Origin: Spirochaetota bacterium
Lineage (GTDB): Bacteria; Spirochaetota; Spirochaetia; Sphaerochaetales; Sphaerochaetaceae
Direction: 5' to 3'
NCBI GenBank assembly: GCA_023401595.1
Contig: JAEXDQ010000009.1
Location: 1 to 64,000, forward strand
Length of the DNA stretch: 64,000 nt
Positions 16,353 through 23,669 of this stretch are shown here, piece by piece. The position numbers and the translations under genes are program-made. Every line of letters begins with the position of its first letter. The first letter of the stretch is position 1. The notes below the pieces were generated by a model. The model was given only the letters and a program-made list of their open reading frames with translations. It was not told the DNA's origin and did no database searches.

Positions 16353-16366
16353 GGCACGGATACTGC
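16353..16366 (+). promoter_or_regulatory. Sigma54 promoter of the main psp operon
   Basis: TTGGCACGGATACTGCATA has GG at 16353-16354, ten bases, and GC at 16365-16366, a near-perfect sigma54 site. Start of transcription near 16378, about 50 nt before pspA. The intergenic region between pspF and pspA upstream of it is AT-rich and should hold PspF-binding sites; an imperfect dyad TTCTTCAA...TTGAAAAAGAA at about 16260-16286 is a candidate. Confidence 0.9.
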
Positions 16367-16429
16367 ATATCTATTGTCGAGAACATACGCAGCCGGTCAC
16401 GGCCGACTATAAGAAGAGAGGATACAATC

Positions 16430-17089
16430 ATGGGAGTTTTTTCACGATTCATGGACATTGTAAACGCCAACATCAATTCGTTGCTCGATAAAGCTGAAGA
16501 TCCCGAGAAGATGATCAAGCTGATGATGCAGGAGATGGAGGATACCCTAATCGAACTCAAGAGCGCCTGTGCAGCGAAAATGGCGGCCAAGGCCAAGGTG
16601 GAACGCAACAAGCAGGAGTTGGAGGCGTTGATATCCCGCTGGCAGAGCCGGGCGGAGCTGGCTATCGCGAAAGGTCGTGAGGATCTTGCCCGCGAAGCGC
16701 TGGTCGAGAAAAAGAAGGCGAACGCTGACATGCAGAAGGTTCTGGAGGATATCGCCCGCTACGATGAAATGATCAAGAGCAGCAAGGACGACATCAGCCA
16801 GCTTGAAGAAAAGCTCCAGGGCGTCAAGCAGAAGTACCAGTCGATCGTCGAACGGGCCAACCGCGCCCGCGAAGAGCAGGCGGCGAAAGAGACGATGAAA
16901 AAAGCGTCCGATGCCGACACCTTCACTCGATTCTCCCACATGGAGGACAGGATCGATCGTATGCAAGCCGAGAACGAGTTGAACAAAAACGGTTCCCCCG
17001 ACCTGGACGCCAGGTTCAAGGACTTGGAGGAGCTGGATGAAATAGAGGCCGAACTTGAAGCTCTGCGCAAGCAAGCTGAAGGTAGGTAA
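16430..17089 (+). CDS. pspA: Phage shock protein A (PspA/IM30 family), second copy
   Basis: A 219-residue coiled-coil protein starting MGVFSRFMDIVNANINSLLD, the membrane-binding amphipathic helix. The conserved LDKAEDPEKMIKLMMQEMED follows. It ends in the short helix ELEALRKQAEGR and so keeps the usual PspA length, unlike the first copy with its Lys/Ala tail. Start at 16430 behind GAGAGGA; the frame extends upstream through the promoter and is not translated. PspA would bind PspF to hold it inactive and, on membrane stress, move to the membrane. First gene of a five-gene operon. Confidence 0.94.
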   Translation: MGVFSRFMDIVNANINSLLDKAEDPEKMIKLMMQEMEDTLIELKSACAAKMAAKAKVERNKQELEALISRWQSRAELAIAKGREDLAREALVEKKKANADMQKVLEDIARYDEMIKSSKDDISQLEEKLQGVKQKYQSIVERANRAREEQAAKETMKKASDADTFTRFSHMEDRIDRMQAENELNKNGSPDLDARFKDLEELDEIEAELEALRKQAEGR

Positions 17090-17092
17090 CCG

Positions 17093-17482
17093 ATGGAAAG
17101 CTGGGCAATCATCGCGATAGTGGCAATTGTGTTCGGCAGTATCGTCAGTATCGTCAGGGCAGGATGCGACCATGAGCTTCAAGAAAAGAAAATTGAAGCG
17201 GCGTTGCGCCAGCAGGAGATGGAAAATGGCGTCGCACCAGGTACCTATACCGGCAAAAGAGCCCGCAAACAGGCAGAAAAGGCTTTCAAGGCGGCGGCAA
17301 AGCAGGAACGGTATCGCAGACGCCATCATCTCGATGAGCAGAAATATGAAGAACCGGATATCGAGACCGAGCGTGAACGACTGAAGAAAGGCATCGACAA
17401 TCTTCAGCAGAGAATCGACAATATCGAGATCATCATGAAAAGCCGGAACAATAGCGCGAAGAACAACGACAACGCGGAATGA
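17093..17482 (+). CDS. PspB-like membrane-anchored coiled-coil protein
   Basis: A 129-residue protein with one N-terminal membrane helix (ESWAIIAIVAIVFGSIVSIV) and a long charged cytoplasmic tail. The last 40 residues, TERERLKKGIDNLQQRIDNI, form a coiled coil resembling the leucine-zipper part of PspB (MRERIQALESIL). It is 55 residues longer than E. coli PspB because of a basic insert (GKRARKQAEKAFKAAAKQER). Its place between pspA and pspC, exactly where pspB belongs, supports the role of a PspC partner. Homology is weak, so the call rests on topology and order. Confidence 0.65.
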   Translation: MESWAIIAIVAIVFGSIVSIVRAGCDHELQEKKIEAALRQQEMENGVAPGTYTGKRARKQAEKAFKAAAKQERYRRRHHLDEQKYEEPDIETERERLKKGIDNLQQRIDNIEIIMKSRNNSAKNNDNAE

Positions 17483-17527
17483 TCGGCAGCTCCGCACAAT
17501 AGACATAAGACAAGAAGGAAAATCATC

Positions 17528-17953
17528 ATGGCAACTAAGAAACTGTATAGATCAAAATTCGGGCAGGTCTTCGGGGTCTGCCAGGGCATCGCAGACTGGA
17601 GGGAGCTTCCGGTCGGGCCCGTCAGGCTCATCGTCCTGCTAGCGGTCGTCTTCACCGGTATTTTCCCCGGAGTGGCGATCTACCTGCTGGCGGCGCTGTT
17701 CATTCCGGCGAACCCCTACGAAACGGAACGCCCGGCGAACAACGGGGCGGACTGGCGCCGCAACGCCCATCGCCCCGGGCATATGTATTCCGGCGAAACC
17801 GTCCATGGGACATATGAAGAGGACGACGACACCCGGTCCAACGATGAACTGAAGGAAGAGTACGAACGTCTGAAGAAGAAAGTCGAGAAGATGGAAGAAG
17901 AGATGTTCGACAAAGAACGGGATTGGGATCAGCGATTCCACGAGGGGAACTGA
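17528..17953 (+). CDS. pspC: PspC domain protein with C-terminal coiled coil
   Basis: A 141-residue protein. The PspC signature KFGQVFGVCQGIADWRELPV opens it, then two hydrophobic stretches (RLIVLLAVVFTGIFPGVAIY and the following LLAALFIP). After a polar linker, residues 105-135 form a charged coiled coil (LKEEYERLKKKVEKMEEEMF) that could contact PspA or the PspB-like partner. Good ribosome site GAAGGAAAATC before ATG. Three bases separate it from the next gene. Compared with the first PspC (3577) it has the extra cytoplasmic helix and lacks the N-terminal Tyr/Arg-rich stretch. Confidence 0.9.
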   Translation: MATKKLYRSKFGQVFGVCQGIADWRELPVGPVRLIVLLAVVFTGIFPGVAIYLLAALFIPANPYETERPANNGADWRRNAHRPGHMYSGETVHGTYEEDDDTRSNDELKEEYERLKKKVEKMEEEMFDKERDWDQRFHEGN

Positions 17954-17955
17954 CC

Positions 17956-18834
17956 ATGCTCAGAGACTCAAAGGGACTGAAGATCACTCTGCTGGCTATC
18001 GTGCTGATCGTCATGTTCATCAACTTTTTGCCGGGAGACACCTATCCGGCGAAACAGGAGGTGGTCGCCTCAACGAAGGACGTCTACGATTTGACGGTCA
18101 AAGCTACCGTGGGGGATATTTCCGTCATCGTCGATCCGAACGCGACACAGATCAGCGCCAGTTATTCCGGCAGCGGACGGACGAGGAGCAAACTGCTCCT
18201 GGAACAGAACGGTTCGAGCGTAACGGTCAGCGAGAAATATTCGGAGAACGGCTTCCTTCATTTCTTCAACTTCACCTCCACCCCGAGGATGATGGTGGTG
18301 GTTCCGCAAGGGGCGATGCTCGAAGCCCTGACGATCAGTACGGTCAGCGGAGATATCTCCATCGACTCGGATCTCACCGTCGGCAGAATCAAGTTGGCGA
18401 GCGCCAGTGGAGAAATCGATTTTCTCAATCTGAAGGCTCCAGGGGGAACCGCCCAGATTGCAACGGTCAGCGGCAACGTCGACGGTTATTCGGTAGCGGC
18501 GGACAAAGTGAAGGTTGCGACGACCAGCGGAGATATCGACGTCTACAGGGTCGAGGGGAACGATATCGACCTGAACAGCGTCAGCGGAAGCATCTCCTGC
18601 GAAACGGCCTCCGGCAACGGGAATGTGAAGCTGACGACTGTCAGCGGAACGATCGACATGGAGCTTGACGAGAGAACCAACGCGACCGTCAGCGCGACGT
18701 CCTTGAGCGGCAGCATCCAGCTGGGACAATCGGATAGCAGAAGCTTCGAGAAGTCCGCGACCGCTGTAGTCGGAAACGGAACGGGTTCCATCAATGCGAA
18801 GACCACCAGCGGTTCCATAACGATTTCCTGGTAA
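17956..18834 (+). CDS. DUF4097 beta-helix protein with membrane anchor
   Basis: A 292-residue protein. Residues 8-25 (LKITLLAIVLIVMFINFL) are an N-terminal membrane anchor or signal. The rest is a chain of short beta repeats with the recurring phrase TVSGDIS/TTSGDID/SVSGSIS, typical of the DUF4097 (LiaF/YvlB-like, formerly putative adhesin) family that forms a right-handed beta-helix. Proteins of this family are found in envelope-stress operons such as those with PspC domains. Start at ATG 17956, with GAGGGGA before it; the frame opens earlier inside pspC. Likely faces the outside of the inner membrane and senses or stabilises the envelope; that is inference. Confidence 0.85.
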   Translation: MLRDSKGLKITLLAIVLIVMFINFLPGDTYPAKQEVVASTKDVYDLTVKATVGDISVIVDPNATQISASYSGSGRTRSKLLLEQNGSSVTVSEKYSENGFLHFFNFTSTPRMMVVVPQGAMLEALTISTVSGDISIDSDLTVGRIKLASASGEIDFLNLKAPGGTAQIATVSGNVDGYSVAADKVKVATTSGDIDVYRVEGNDIDLNSVSGSISCETASGNGNVKLTTVSGTIDMELDERTNATVSATSLSGSIQLGQSDSRSFEKSATAVVGNGTGSINAKTTSGSITISW

Positions 18835-18985
18835 ACCAAACATCATCCATGGCGGTATGACGCATGGCGCACCATATCGCCGGTCTTTTTCTTCAACCGT
18901 TGGACACCATACGACATCACACAGCTCCACGGAGTCGATGAACGACGAATTCAACCTTTGCCCAAGCGAAAGGAGGTATGACGAT

Positions 18986-19765
18986 ATGCAAGAAGAATCA
19001 ACACAAAAGAAGTACGTCCCCATTTCCACCTGCTCACATGTCCAGATCAAAACGGTGGGCAACGATATACAGATCATCCGGGACCCCGCCGCGACAAGGC
19101 TCGAGGCTTGGCTTTCCGGCGGCGGAAGACCGAGGGGAAAATTGAATGTCAATACCGATGGGACGACGATTCTCATCGAAGTCAGCCTGCCGTTGACCGA
19201 GCTGTTCTGTTTCTTCAACTTCCGTTCACAGAAGCTGGTCGTCGTCATACCGGCTTCCGTAGCGCCGGCCAGCCTACTGGTTTCAAGTACCGCCGGAAGC
19301 ATTGAATTCTCCCAAGGGTTCCGCGGCGGCCATATCGGAGCGAGAACCATCAGCGGCGACATCAGGTTCAGATCTCTGGAGGCCCCCAGGGGCGAACTGG
19401 TATTGGAAAGCACCAGCGGTACGATCAGGGGAGAATACATTGTATCTTCCCAGGCCACGGTCGGAACCTCCAGCGGCAGGATTTCCATTGACAAGATAGA
19501 TAGTGAGAACCTTTCGCTCAAAAGCGTCAGCGGGGGAATTTCTTCCCATGTGGCGCCACGCAACGGTAAGCTGGAAGCGAAGAATATCAGCGGGCTCATC
19601 GAATTGATGCTCGCCCCGGATACCGATGCACTGGTCCAGGCGAAATCTACCAGCGGCAGGGTGGAGCTTCAAGGCGAAAAAGGCCGTAATGCGGCAAGCC
19701 TCGGTTCCGGTTTCGGTTCCATCGCGGCATCGACGACCAGCGGAGCGATCTGCATCAATTGGTAA
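18986..19765 (+). CDS. DUF4097 beta-helix protein, second copy, soluble
   Basis: A 259-residue paralogue of the preceding protein, with the same SGD/SGx repeats (RTISGDIRFRSLEA, STSGTIRG, TSSGRISID, KSVSGGISS). It lacks the N-terminal membrane helix, starting MQEESTQKKYVPIS, so it may be cytoplasmic or bound to its partner. The start at 18986 is set by the very strong ribosome site AAAGGAGGT (18969-18977). Both members of the pair share the segment FCFFNF/LHFFNF followed by a Val-rich strand. It is separated from the first copy by 151 bp with a weak GGCG/CGCC hairpin and T-run (18866-18890), so its expression may be partly uncoupled. Last gene of the psp locus. Confidence 0.82.
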   Translation: MQEESTQKKYVPISTCSHVQIKTVGNDIQIIRDPAATRLEAWLSGGGRPRGKLNVNTDGTTILIEVSLPLTELFCFFNFRSQKLVVVIPASVAPASLLVSSTAGSIEFSQGFRGGHIGARTISGDIRFRSLEAPRGELVLESTSGTIRGEYIVSSQATVGTSSGRISIDKIDSENLSLKSVSGGISSHVAPRNGKLEAKNISGLIELMLAPDTDALVQAKSTSGRVELQGEKGRNAASLGSGFGSIAASTTSGAICINW

Positions 19766-20098
19766 CGCCCAACGCACCGACAACGTACCGACGGAATCCC
19801 GACGCACAGCCCGCACCCCGACATCCATACGGCACGACACAGCAGACCGACACCGGTATTGCAAAAGAAAATATCAACAGGAAACAGTACCCCACCCTAT
19901 TGCCCCCGCCGACGGTATTTCCACCCACTTGATTGTACCTGGAATATCATTCGGCTTTTCGGCATTTCGCCTTTTCTCCACGGCGAGATCGATATCTCTG
20001 ATCGACAGCCTCCATATTATCAAAAATCATGTCCGAAAATGGCGAGCCATTCTATATGAATCGTGATATTGTAGCATATATCGCAGGGAGGATTTGCC
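19766..20098. other. Non-coding stretch between the psp operon and ada
   Basis: No gene or clear terminator is visible after the DUF4097 gene. Just before ada, TATATG (20054-20059) and CATATA (20076-20081) form an inverted repeat around 16 bases; it lies where a promoter or operator would be expected, but it does not resemble the enteric Ada box. GGGAGG precedes the ada ATG. Confidence 0.35.
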
Positions 20099-21559
20099 AT
20101 GACAGACAACCACAGCGCTTTATATGCCGCATTCAAGACAAAGGATGTGCGGTTCGACGGGCGCTTTTTCGTAGGGATATCCTCCACGGGGATATATTGT
20201 CGCCCCACATGCCGGGCAAAACTGGCGAAGGAAAAGAACTGTACGTTCTTTACTTCCGCCGCCGAAGCGGAACAGGCGGGATATCGTCCCTGCCTGCTCT
20301 GCCGGCCCGAACTGGCCCCTGGAGACTCCATGACGAACGGCTCATCGGCATTGGCCCGAAAAATGGCGAGACTGATGGAAGAATCCTGCGGCAACGGGCA
20401 GAGTTTGGAAGAGTGTTCCGCGAAACTAGGATATACCGACAGACACATGCGCCGGATATTCATGGAGGAATACCATGTCTCGCCAATACAGTATGCGCAG
20501 ACATGCCGTCTGCTGCTGGCCAAAAACCTGTTGACCGATACGGACCTGTCGGTAGTGGAAGTCGCCATGGCGGCTGGTTTCGGCAGTTTACGACGCATGA
20601 ACGACCTGTTTCAGAAGCAATACAAGCTTTCGCCTACCAGTCTACGGAAACAGGCGGCGCAAGGGAAGTTCTGTACGGGCAAGATCACCGTATCGTTGGG
20701 ATATCGCCCACCCTACCAGTGGGACACAATGCTCCGTTTTCTCAAGGCGAGAGCCATCGAAGGTGTTGAGCTTGTCAAAGACGACCAATACGCACGCACT
20801 GTATGTTTCAAGAACCGTGAAGGAAACACATTCCGGGGATGGGTGCAAGTGTCCCACCTTCCTCAGAAAGCCATGCTGACCGTAACCTTGAATGAAACGC
20901 TCGTCCCGGTGATTTCTCAGGTACTTGCATGCGTCCGGCGACTCTTCGACCTGTATTGCGACCCAGATGCGGTCTATGAAGCATTACAGACGATGAACGA
21001 CCTCCGGCCGGGCCTCTGCATTCACGGTACCCGCATACCGGGTTGCTTCAACCCTTTCGAAACTGCGGTACGGGCGATTCTGGGTCAGCAGATTTCCGTA
21101 AAAGCGGCCAGTACGCTGACAGGAAGAATCGCCAGGACACTGGGAACCCCCATCCGTACACCCATGGAGGGACTGACCCATACTTTCCCATCCGCAGAGG
21201 ATATCCTGGGCGTAGGCCATGATATCCAAGAACGGTTGAGGGGATTGGGAATCGTCTCCGCCAGATCAAGAAGCATCCAGGAGCTTGCAGAAGCTCTGGC
21301 ACAGGGAGGCACCAACCTCGACCAAAGCGCGGATGTGGAACAGGAGATGAAAAAGCTTCAGACAATTCATGGCATCGGAAGCTGGACCGCCCAATACATC
21401 GCCATGCGTACCATGGGATGGACGGACGCCTTCCTGGAGACCGACGCAGGTATCAGAAAAGCGTTGCAGGGATTCTCCCCCCGGGAGCTTCTGGAACTCG
21501 CGGAACATTGGCGACCATGGCGTAGCTACGCCACCGTCAATCTATGGAACACCTTGTAA
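20099..21559 (+). CDS. Ada/AlkA fusion: DNA-3-methyladenine glycosylase with methyl-sensing activator domains
   Basis: A 486-residue, three-part protein. Residues 1-72 are the Ada zinc domain with C34-x3-C38 and C65-x2-C68; in Ada one of these takes a methyl group from DNA phosphotriesters and turns the protein into an activator. Residues 80-185 are an AraC-type helix-turn-helix (YTDRHMRRIFMEEYHVSPIQ). From about 190 follows AlkA: the N-terminal AlkA fold and the helix-hairpin-helix glycosylase (HGIGSWTAQYIAMRTMGWTD, catalytic Asp near FLETD). It removes alkylated bases and probably controls its own gene and the ogt-type gene behind it. The C6-methyltransferase half of classical Ada is absent and encoded separately next door. 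Confidence 0.9.
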   Translation: MTDNHSALYAAFKTKDVRFDGRFFVGISSTGIYCRPTCRAKLAKEKNCTFFTSAAEAEQAGYRPCLLCRPELAPGDSMTNGSSALARKMARLMEESCGNGQSLEECSAKLGYTDRHMRRIFMEEYHVSPIQYAQTCRLLLAKNLLTDTDLSVVEVAMAAGFGSLRRMNDLFQKQYKLSPTSLRKQAAQGKFCTGKITVSLGYRPPYQWDTMLRFLKARAIEGVELVKDDQYARTVCFKNREGNTFRGWVQVSHLPQKAMLTVTLNETLVPVISQVLACVRRLFDLYCDPDAVYEALQTMNDLRPGLCIHGTRIPGCFNPFETAVRAILGQQISVKAASTLTGRIARTLGTPIRTPMEGLTHTFPSAEDILGVGHDIQERLRGLGIVSARSRSIQELAEALAQGGTNLDQSADVEQEMKKLQTIHGIGSWTAQYIAMRTMGWTDAFLETDAGIRKALQGFSPRELLELAEHWRPWRSYATVNLWNTL

Positions 21560-21570
21560 GGAGACATATC

Positions 21571-22110
21571 ATGTTCTATTCGACAAAATACCCTTCACAG
21601 CTGGGGATGATCACGTTGGCCAGCGATGGCGAAAACCTCGCGGGACTCTGGATTGAGGGCCAGAAATATTTTGAGGACACGGTTTGCGAACCGATGTCTG
21701 AAACGGACGAGCTGCCGGTGTTCGTCGCCGCGAAAACCTGGCTGGACAGATATTTCGCAGGGGAAGAACCAGCTATCGCAGAACTACCCCTCAAGCCCAT
21801 CGGCGGAGAATTCAGGCAGAACGTATGGAAACTCCTGTGCGAAATCCCATATGGCGAAGTGGACACCTACGGCGGCATCGCAAAAAAGATGGCCGCACGG
21901 CTGGGCAAGAAATCGATGTCCAGCCAGGCGGTAGGAGGGGCGGTGGCACATAATCCCATCTCCATTATCATCCCCTGCCACAGGGTGGTGGGAACCAACG
22001 GCAGTCTGACGGGATACGCCGGCGGAATCGATACGAAAGTGAAGCTGCTGGAACATGAGGGCGTTGACATGGCAGGACTGTTCGTCCCCAGAAAAGGAAC
22101 GGCGCTCTGA
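21571..22110 (+). CDS. ogt: Methylated-DNA-protein cysteine methyltransferase
   Basis: A 179-residue O6-alkylguanine transferase. The acceptor cysteine is C136 in the hallmark IIPCHRVVG, and IPYGEVDTYGGIAKKM plus GGAVAHNP are the surrounding DNA-binding parts. It takes the alkyl group from O6-methylguanine irreversibly. Start at 21571, behind AAGGAG; the ribosome site overlaps the stop of the ada/alkA gene 11 bp upstream, so the two are co-translated. Together they form an adaptive alkylation-repair operon in which the two halves of Ada are split over two genes. Confidence 0.94.
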   Translation: MFYSTKYPSQLGMITLASDGENLAGLWIEGQKYFEDTVCEPMSETDELPVFVAAKTWLDRYFAGEEPAIAELPLKPIGGEFRQNVWKLLCEIPYGEVDTYGGIAKKMAARLGKKSMSSQAVGGAVAHNPISIIIPCHRVVGTNGSLTGYAGGIDTKVKLLEHEGVDMAGLFVPRKGTAL

Positions 22111-22129
22111 ATGCGACATGGCGCTGTGG

Positions 22130-22155
22130 AGGGTCGGCCATAACACGACGACCCT
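22130..22155 (+). terminator. Hairpin after ogt
   Basis: AGGGTCG (22130-22136) pairs perfectly with CGACCCT (22149-22155); outer GG/CC bases can add to the stem. No T-run follows, so it is at best a weak terminator or a transcript end stabiliser. Confidence 0.4.
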
Positions 22156-22208
22156 TACCTCCGCCTGATGAATCCAACACTGCATAATCCAACATTTCAA
22201 GAGTAGTT

Positions 22209-22260
22209 TGTTGTATTATTATGCAATTTTGTTGCAATACAACCAACTCATATGTATATT
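22209..22260 (+). promoter_or_regulatory. carAB promoter with overlapping inverted repeat
   Basis: TTGCAA (22232-22237), 17 bases, TATATT (22255-22260) make a plausible sigma70 promoter with start near 22267. GTTGTATT (22209-22216) and AATACAAC (22236-22243) are a perfect inverted repeat that brackets an inner GCAA/TTGC pair and covers the -35 box. This looks like an operator; no pyrimidine or arginine repressor is known for it here. Confidence 0.55.
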
Positions 22261-22332
22261 GTTGCATTTTTCTCGTACATATGTTGCATAAGTCATCCAT
22301 TTACGTTATCATCCAGTCAATTTGGACTAGCG

Positions 22333-22359
22333 AGGGGGCAAGCTCTCAGCGACCCCCCT
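22333..22359 (+). other. Hairpin in the carA leader
   Basis: AGGGGG (22333-22338) pairs with CCCCCT (22354-22359) around a 15-nt loop in the predicted 5' leader, 24 nt before the carA ATG. No T-run follows, so it is not a simple attenuator; it could affect ribosome access. Confidence 0.4.
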
Positions 22360-22382
22360 GTGCGACAAGGTAGGTTCACCAC

Positions 22383-23564
22383 ATGGACAAGACGTTCCTA
22401 GTACTTGACGACGGTACCGTCCTCAAGGGCATCGGGTTCGGGGCCGCGGCTCCCTACTGCGATCAACTGCAGGAGGGATTGTTTCCTGCTGGCGAAGTAG
22501 TGTTCAACACAAGCATGAGCGGATATCCGGAAATCCTTACCGACCCCTCCTACAATGGACAGATGGTCGTCATGACCTACCCTCATATCGGCAACTACGG
22601 GTGCGATGAAGCCTGGGCGGAAAGCGTCCTTTCCGGCGGGGGCGTCCATGCGACCGCGCTGGTCGTCCGGGAAGCCTACGACGGACCGCTCCCCCCCGGA
22701 AGAATCGCGCTGGATTCGTTTCTCAAAACCCATGGAACCTGCGGCATCACCGAGGTCGACACTCGTTTTCTGACGCTGCATTTGAGAACCAACGGTTCAC
22801 GTAACGGCCTGTTGGTCAGGAGCAAACATGAAGCACTTACGGAACACGAACTGAGTGTAGCACTCCAGACCGTCAAGAACTTCCCCGACATCACCGAGCG
22901 CGACCTGATAGACGGCGTGACGATCAAACAGACTGTCATCGACCCCAAGCTTGGGCCGGGAACCTGTCCGATACCGACAAATCCCGACCTGCGTTTCGCC
23001 GTCGTGGACTATGGCGTCAAGAAATCGATCATCAACGAACTGTACAGGAGAAACGCCGCGGTGACGCTCCTCGGCGCGAAGGCGACGGCGCAAGATATCC
23101 TGCAACTGAATCCGAAGGTAGACGCCGTGTTTCTCTCAAACGGACCGGGAGACCCCGCGCTGTTGCAGGACGCCGTTGTCATGGCCAAAACATTGGTCGG
23201 CAAGCTGCCGGTCGTCGGTATCTGCCTGGGGCATCAGCTGATCACCTGGGCCCTGGGCGGCAGGACGGTGAAAATGAAGTTCGGTCACCATGGCGGCAAC
23301 CATCCGGTACGCGACATGCTTACCGGCAAGGTGTTCGTCACTAGTCAGAACCATGAGTTCATGACCGATCCGCAAAGTCTCGGCGACGATGTAGAGGTTT
23401 GGTTCACCAATGCGAACGATGGCTCGATAGAAGGGATTTATCATAAAACACTGCCGGTCATGTCGGTTCAGTACCATCCGGAAGCTTCTCCAGGGCCACA
23501 GGATGCGACATGGATATTCGACAGGTTCGTCGCCTGCGCGAAAACCGGACGAACGGCAGAATAG
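22383..23564 (+). CDS. carA: Carbamoyl-phosphate synthase small subunit
   Basis: A 393-residue protein. Residues 1-150 form the CarA N-terminal domain (SMSGYPEILTDPSYNGQMVV, then GTCGITEVDTR). The rest is a class I glutamine amidotransferase with the nucleophile Cys in GICLGHQL, and HPEA (YHPEASPGP) supplying the His and Glu of the triad. It releases ammonia from glutamine and passes it to CarB for carbamoyl phosphate, the start of pyrimidine and arginine synthesis. Homologues begin with a similar LVLDDGT strand, supporting the ATG at 22383. carB follows after 105 bp. Confidence 0.96.
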   Translation: MDKTFLVLDDGTVLKGIGFGAAAPYCDQLQEGLFPAGEVVFNTSMSGYPEILTDPSYNGQMVVMTYPHIGNYGCDEAWAESVLSGGGVHATALVVREAYDGPLPPGRIALDSFLKTHGTCGITEVDTRFLTLHLRTNGSRNGLLVRSKHEALTEHELSVALQTVKNFPDITERDLIDGVTIKQTVIDPKLGPGTCPIPTNPDLRFAVVDYGVKKSIINELYRRNAAVTLLGAKATAQDILQLNPKVDAVFLSNGPGDPALLQDAVVMAKTLVGKLPVVGICLGHQLITWALGGRTVKMKFGHHGGNHPVRDMLTGKVFVTSQNHEFMTDPQSLGDDVEVWFTNANDGSIEGIYHKTLPVMSVQYHPEASPGPQDATWIFDRFVACAKTGRTAE

Positions 23565-23583
23565 CATTCATCATCCAAACGTC

Positions 23584-23607
23584 CCCCGTAGCTATGGGAA
23601 GACGGGG
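23584..23607 (+). other. Intercistronic hairpin between carA and carB
   Basis: CCCCGT (23584-23589) pairs with ACGGGG (23602-23607). It sits between the two subunit genes and has no T-run, so it may protect or balance the carAB message rather than end it. Confidence 0.45.
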
Positions 23608-23669
23608 AACAGACGGATGGAACGAACGGCTACTTTCATGGAAAGAAGACGTCAAAGGAAGGATACAGT

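Noticed and set aside
16547..17506. A 319-residue open frame on the minus strand
   Set aside because: It is the shadow of pspA and the PspB-like gene, which have clear motifs.
18866..18890. Strong terminator between the two DUF4097 genes
   Set aside because: The stem has only four pairs (GGCG/CGCC), too weak to call; noted only as a possible partial stop.
18070..19599. A 509-residue open frame on the minus strand
   Set aside because: It lies entirely opposite the two DUF4097 genes, whose repeated codons keep the other strand open. No family features or ribosome site.
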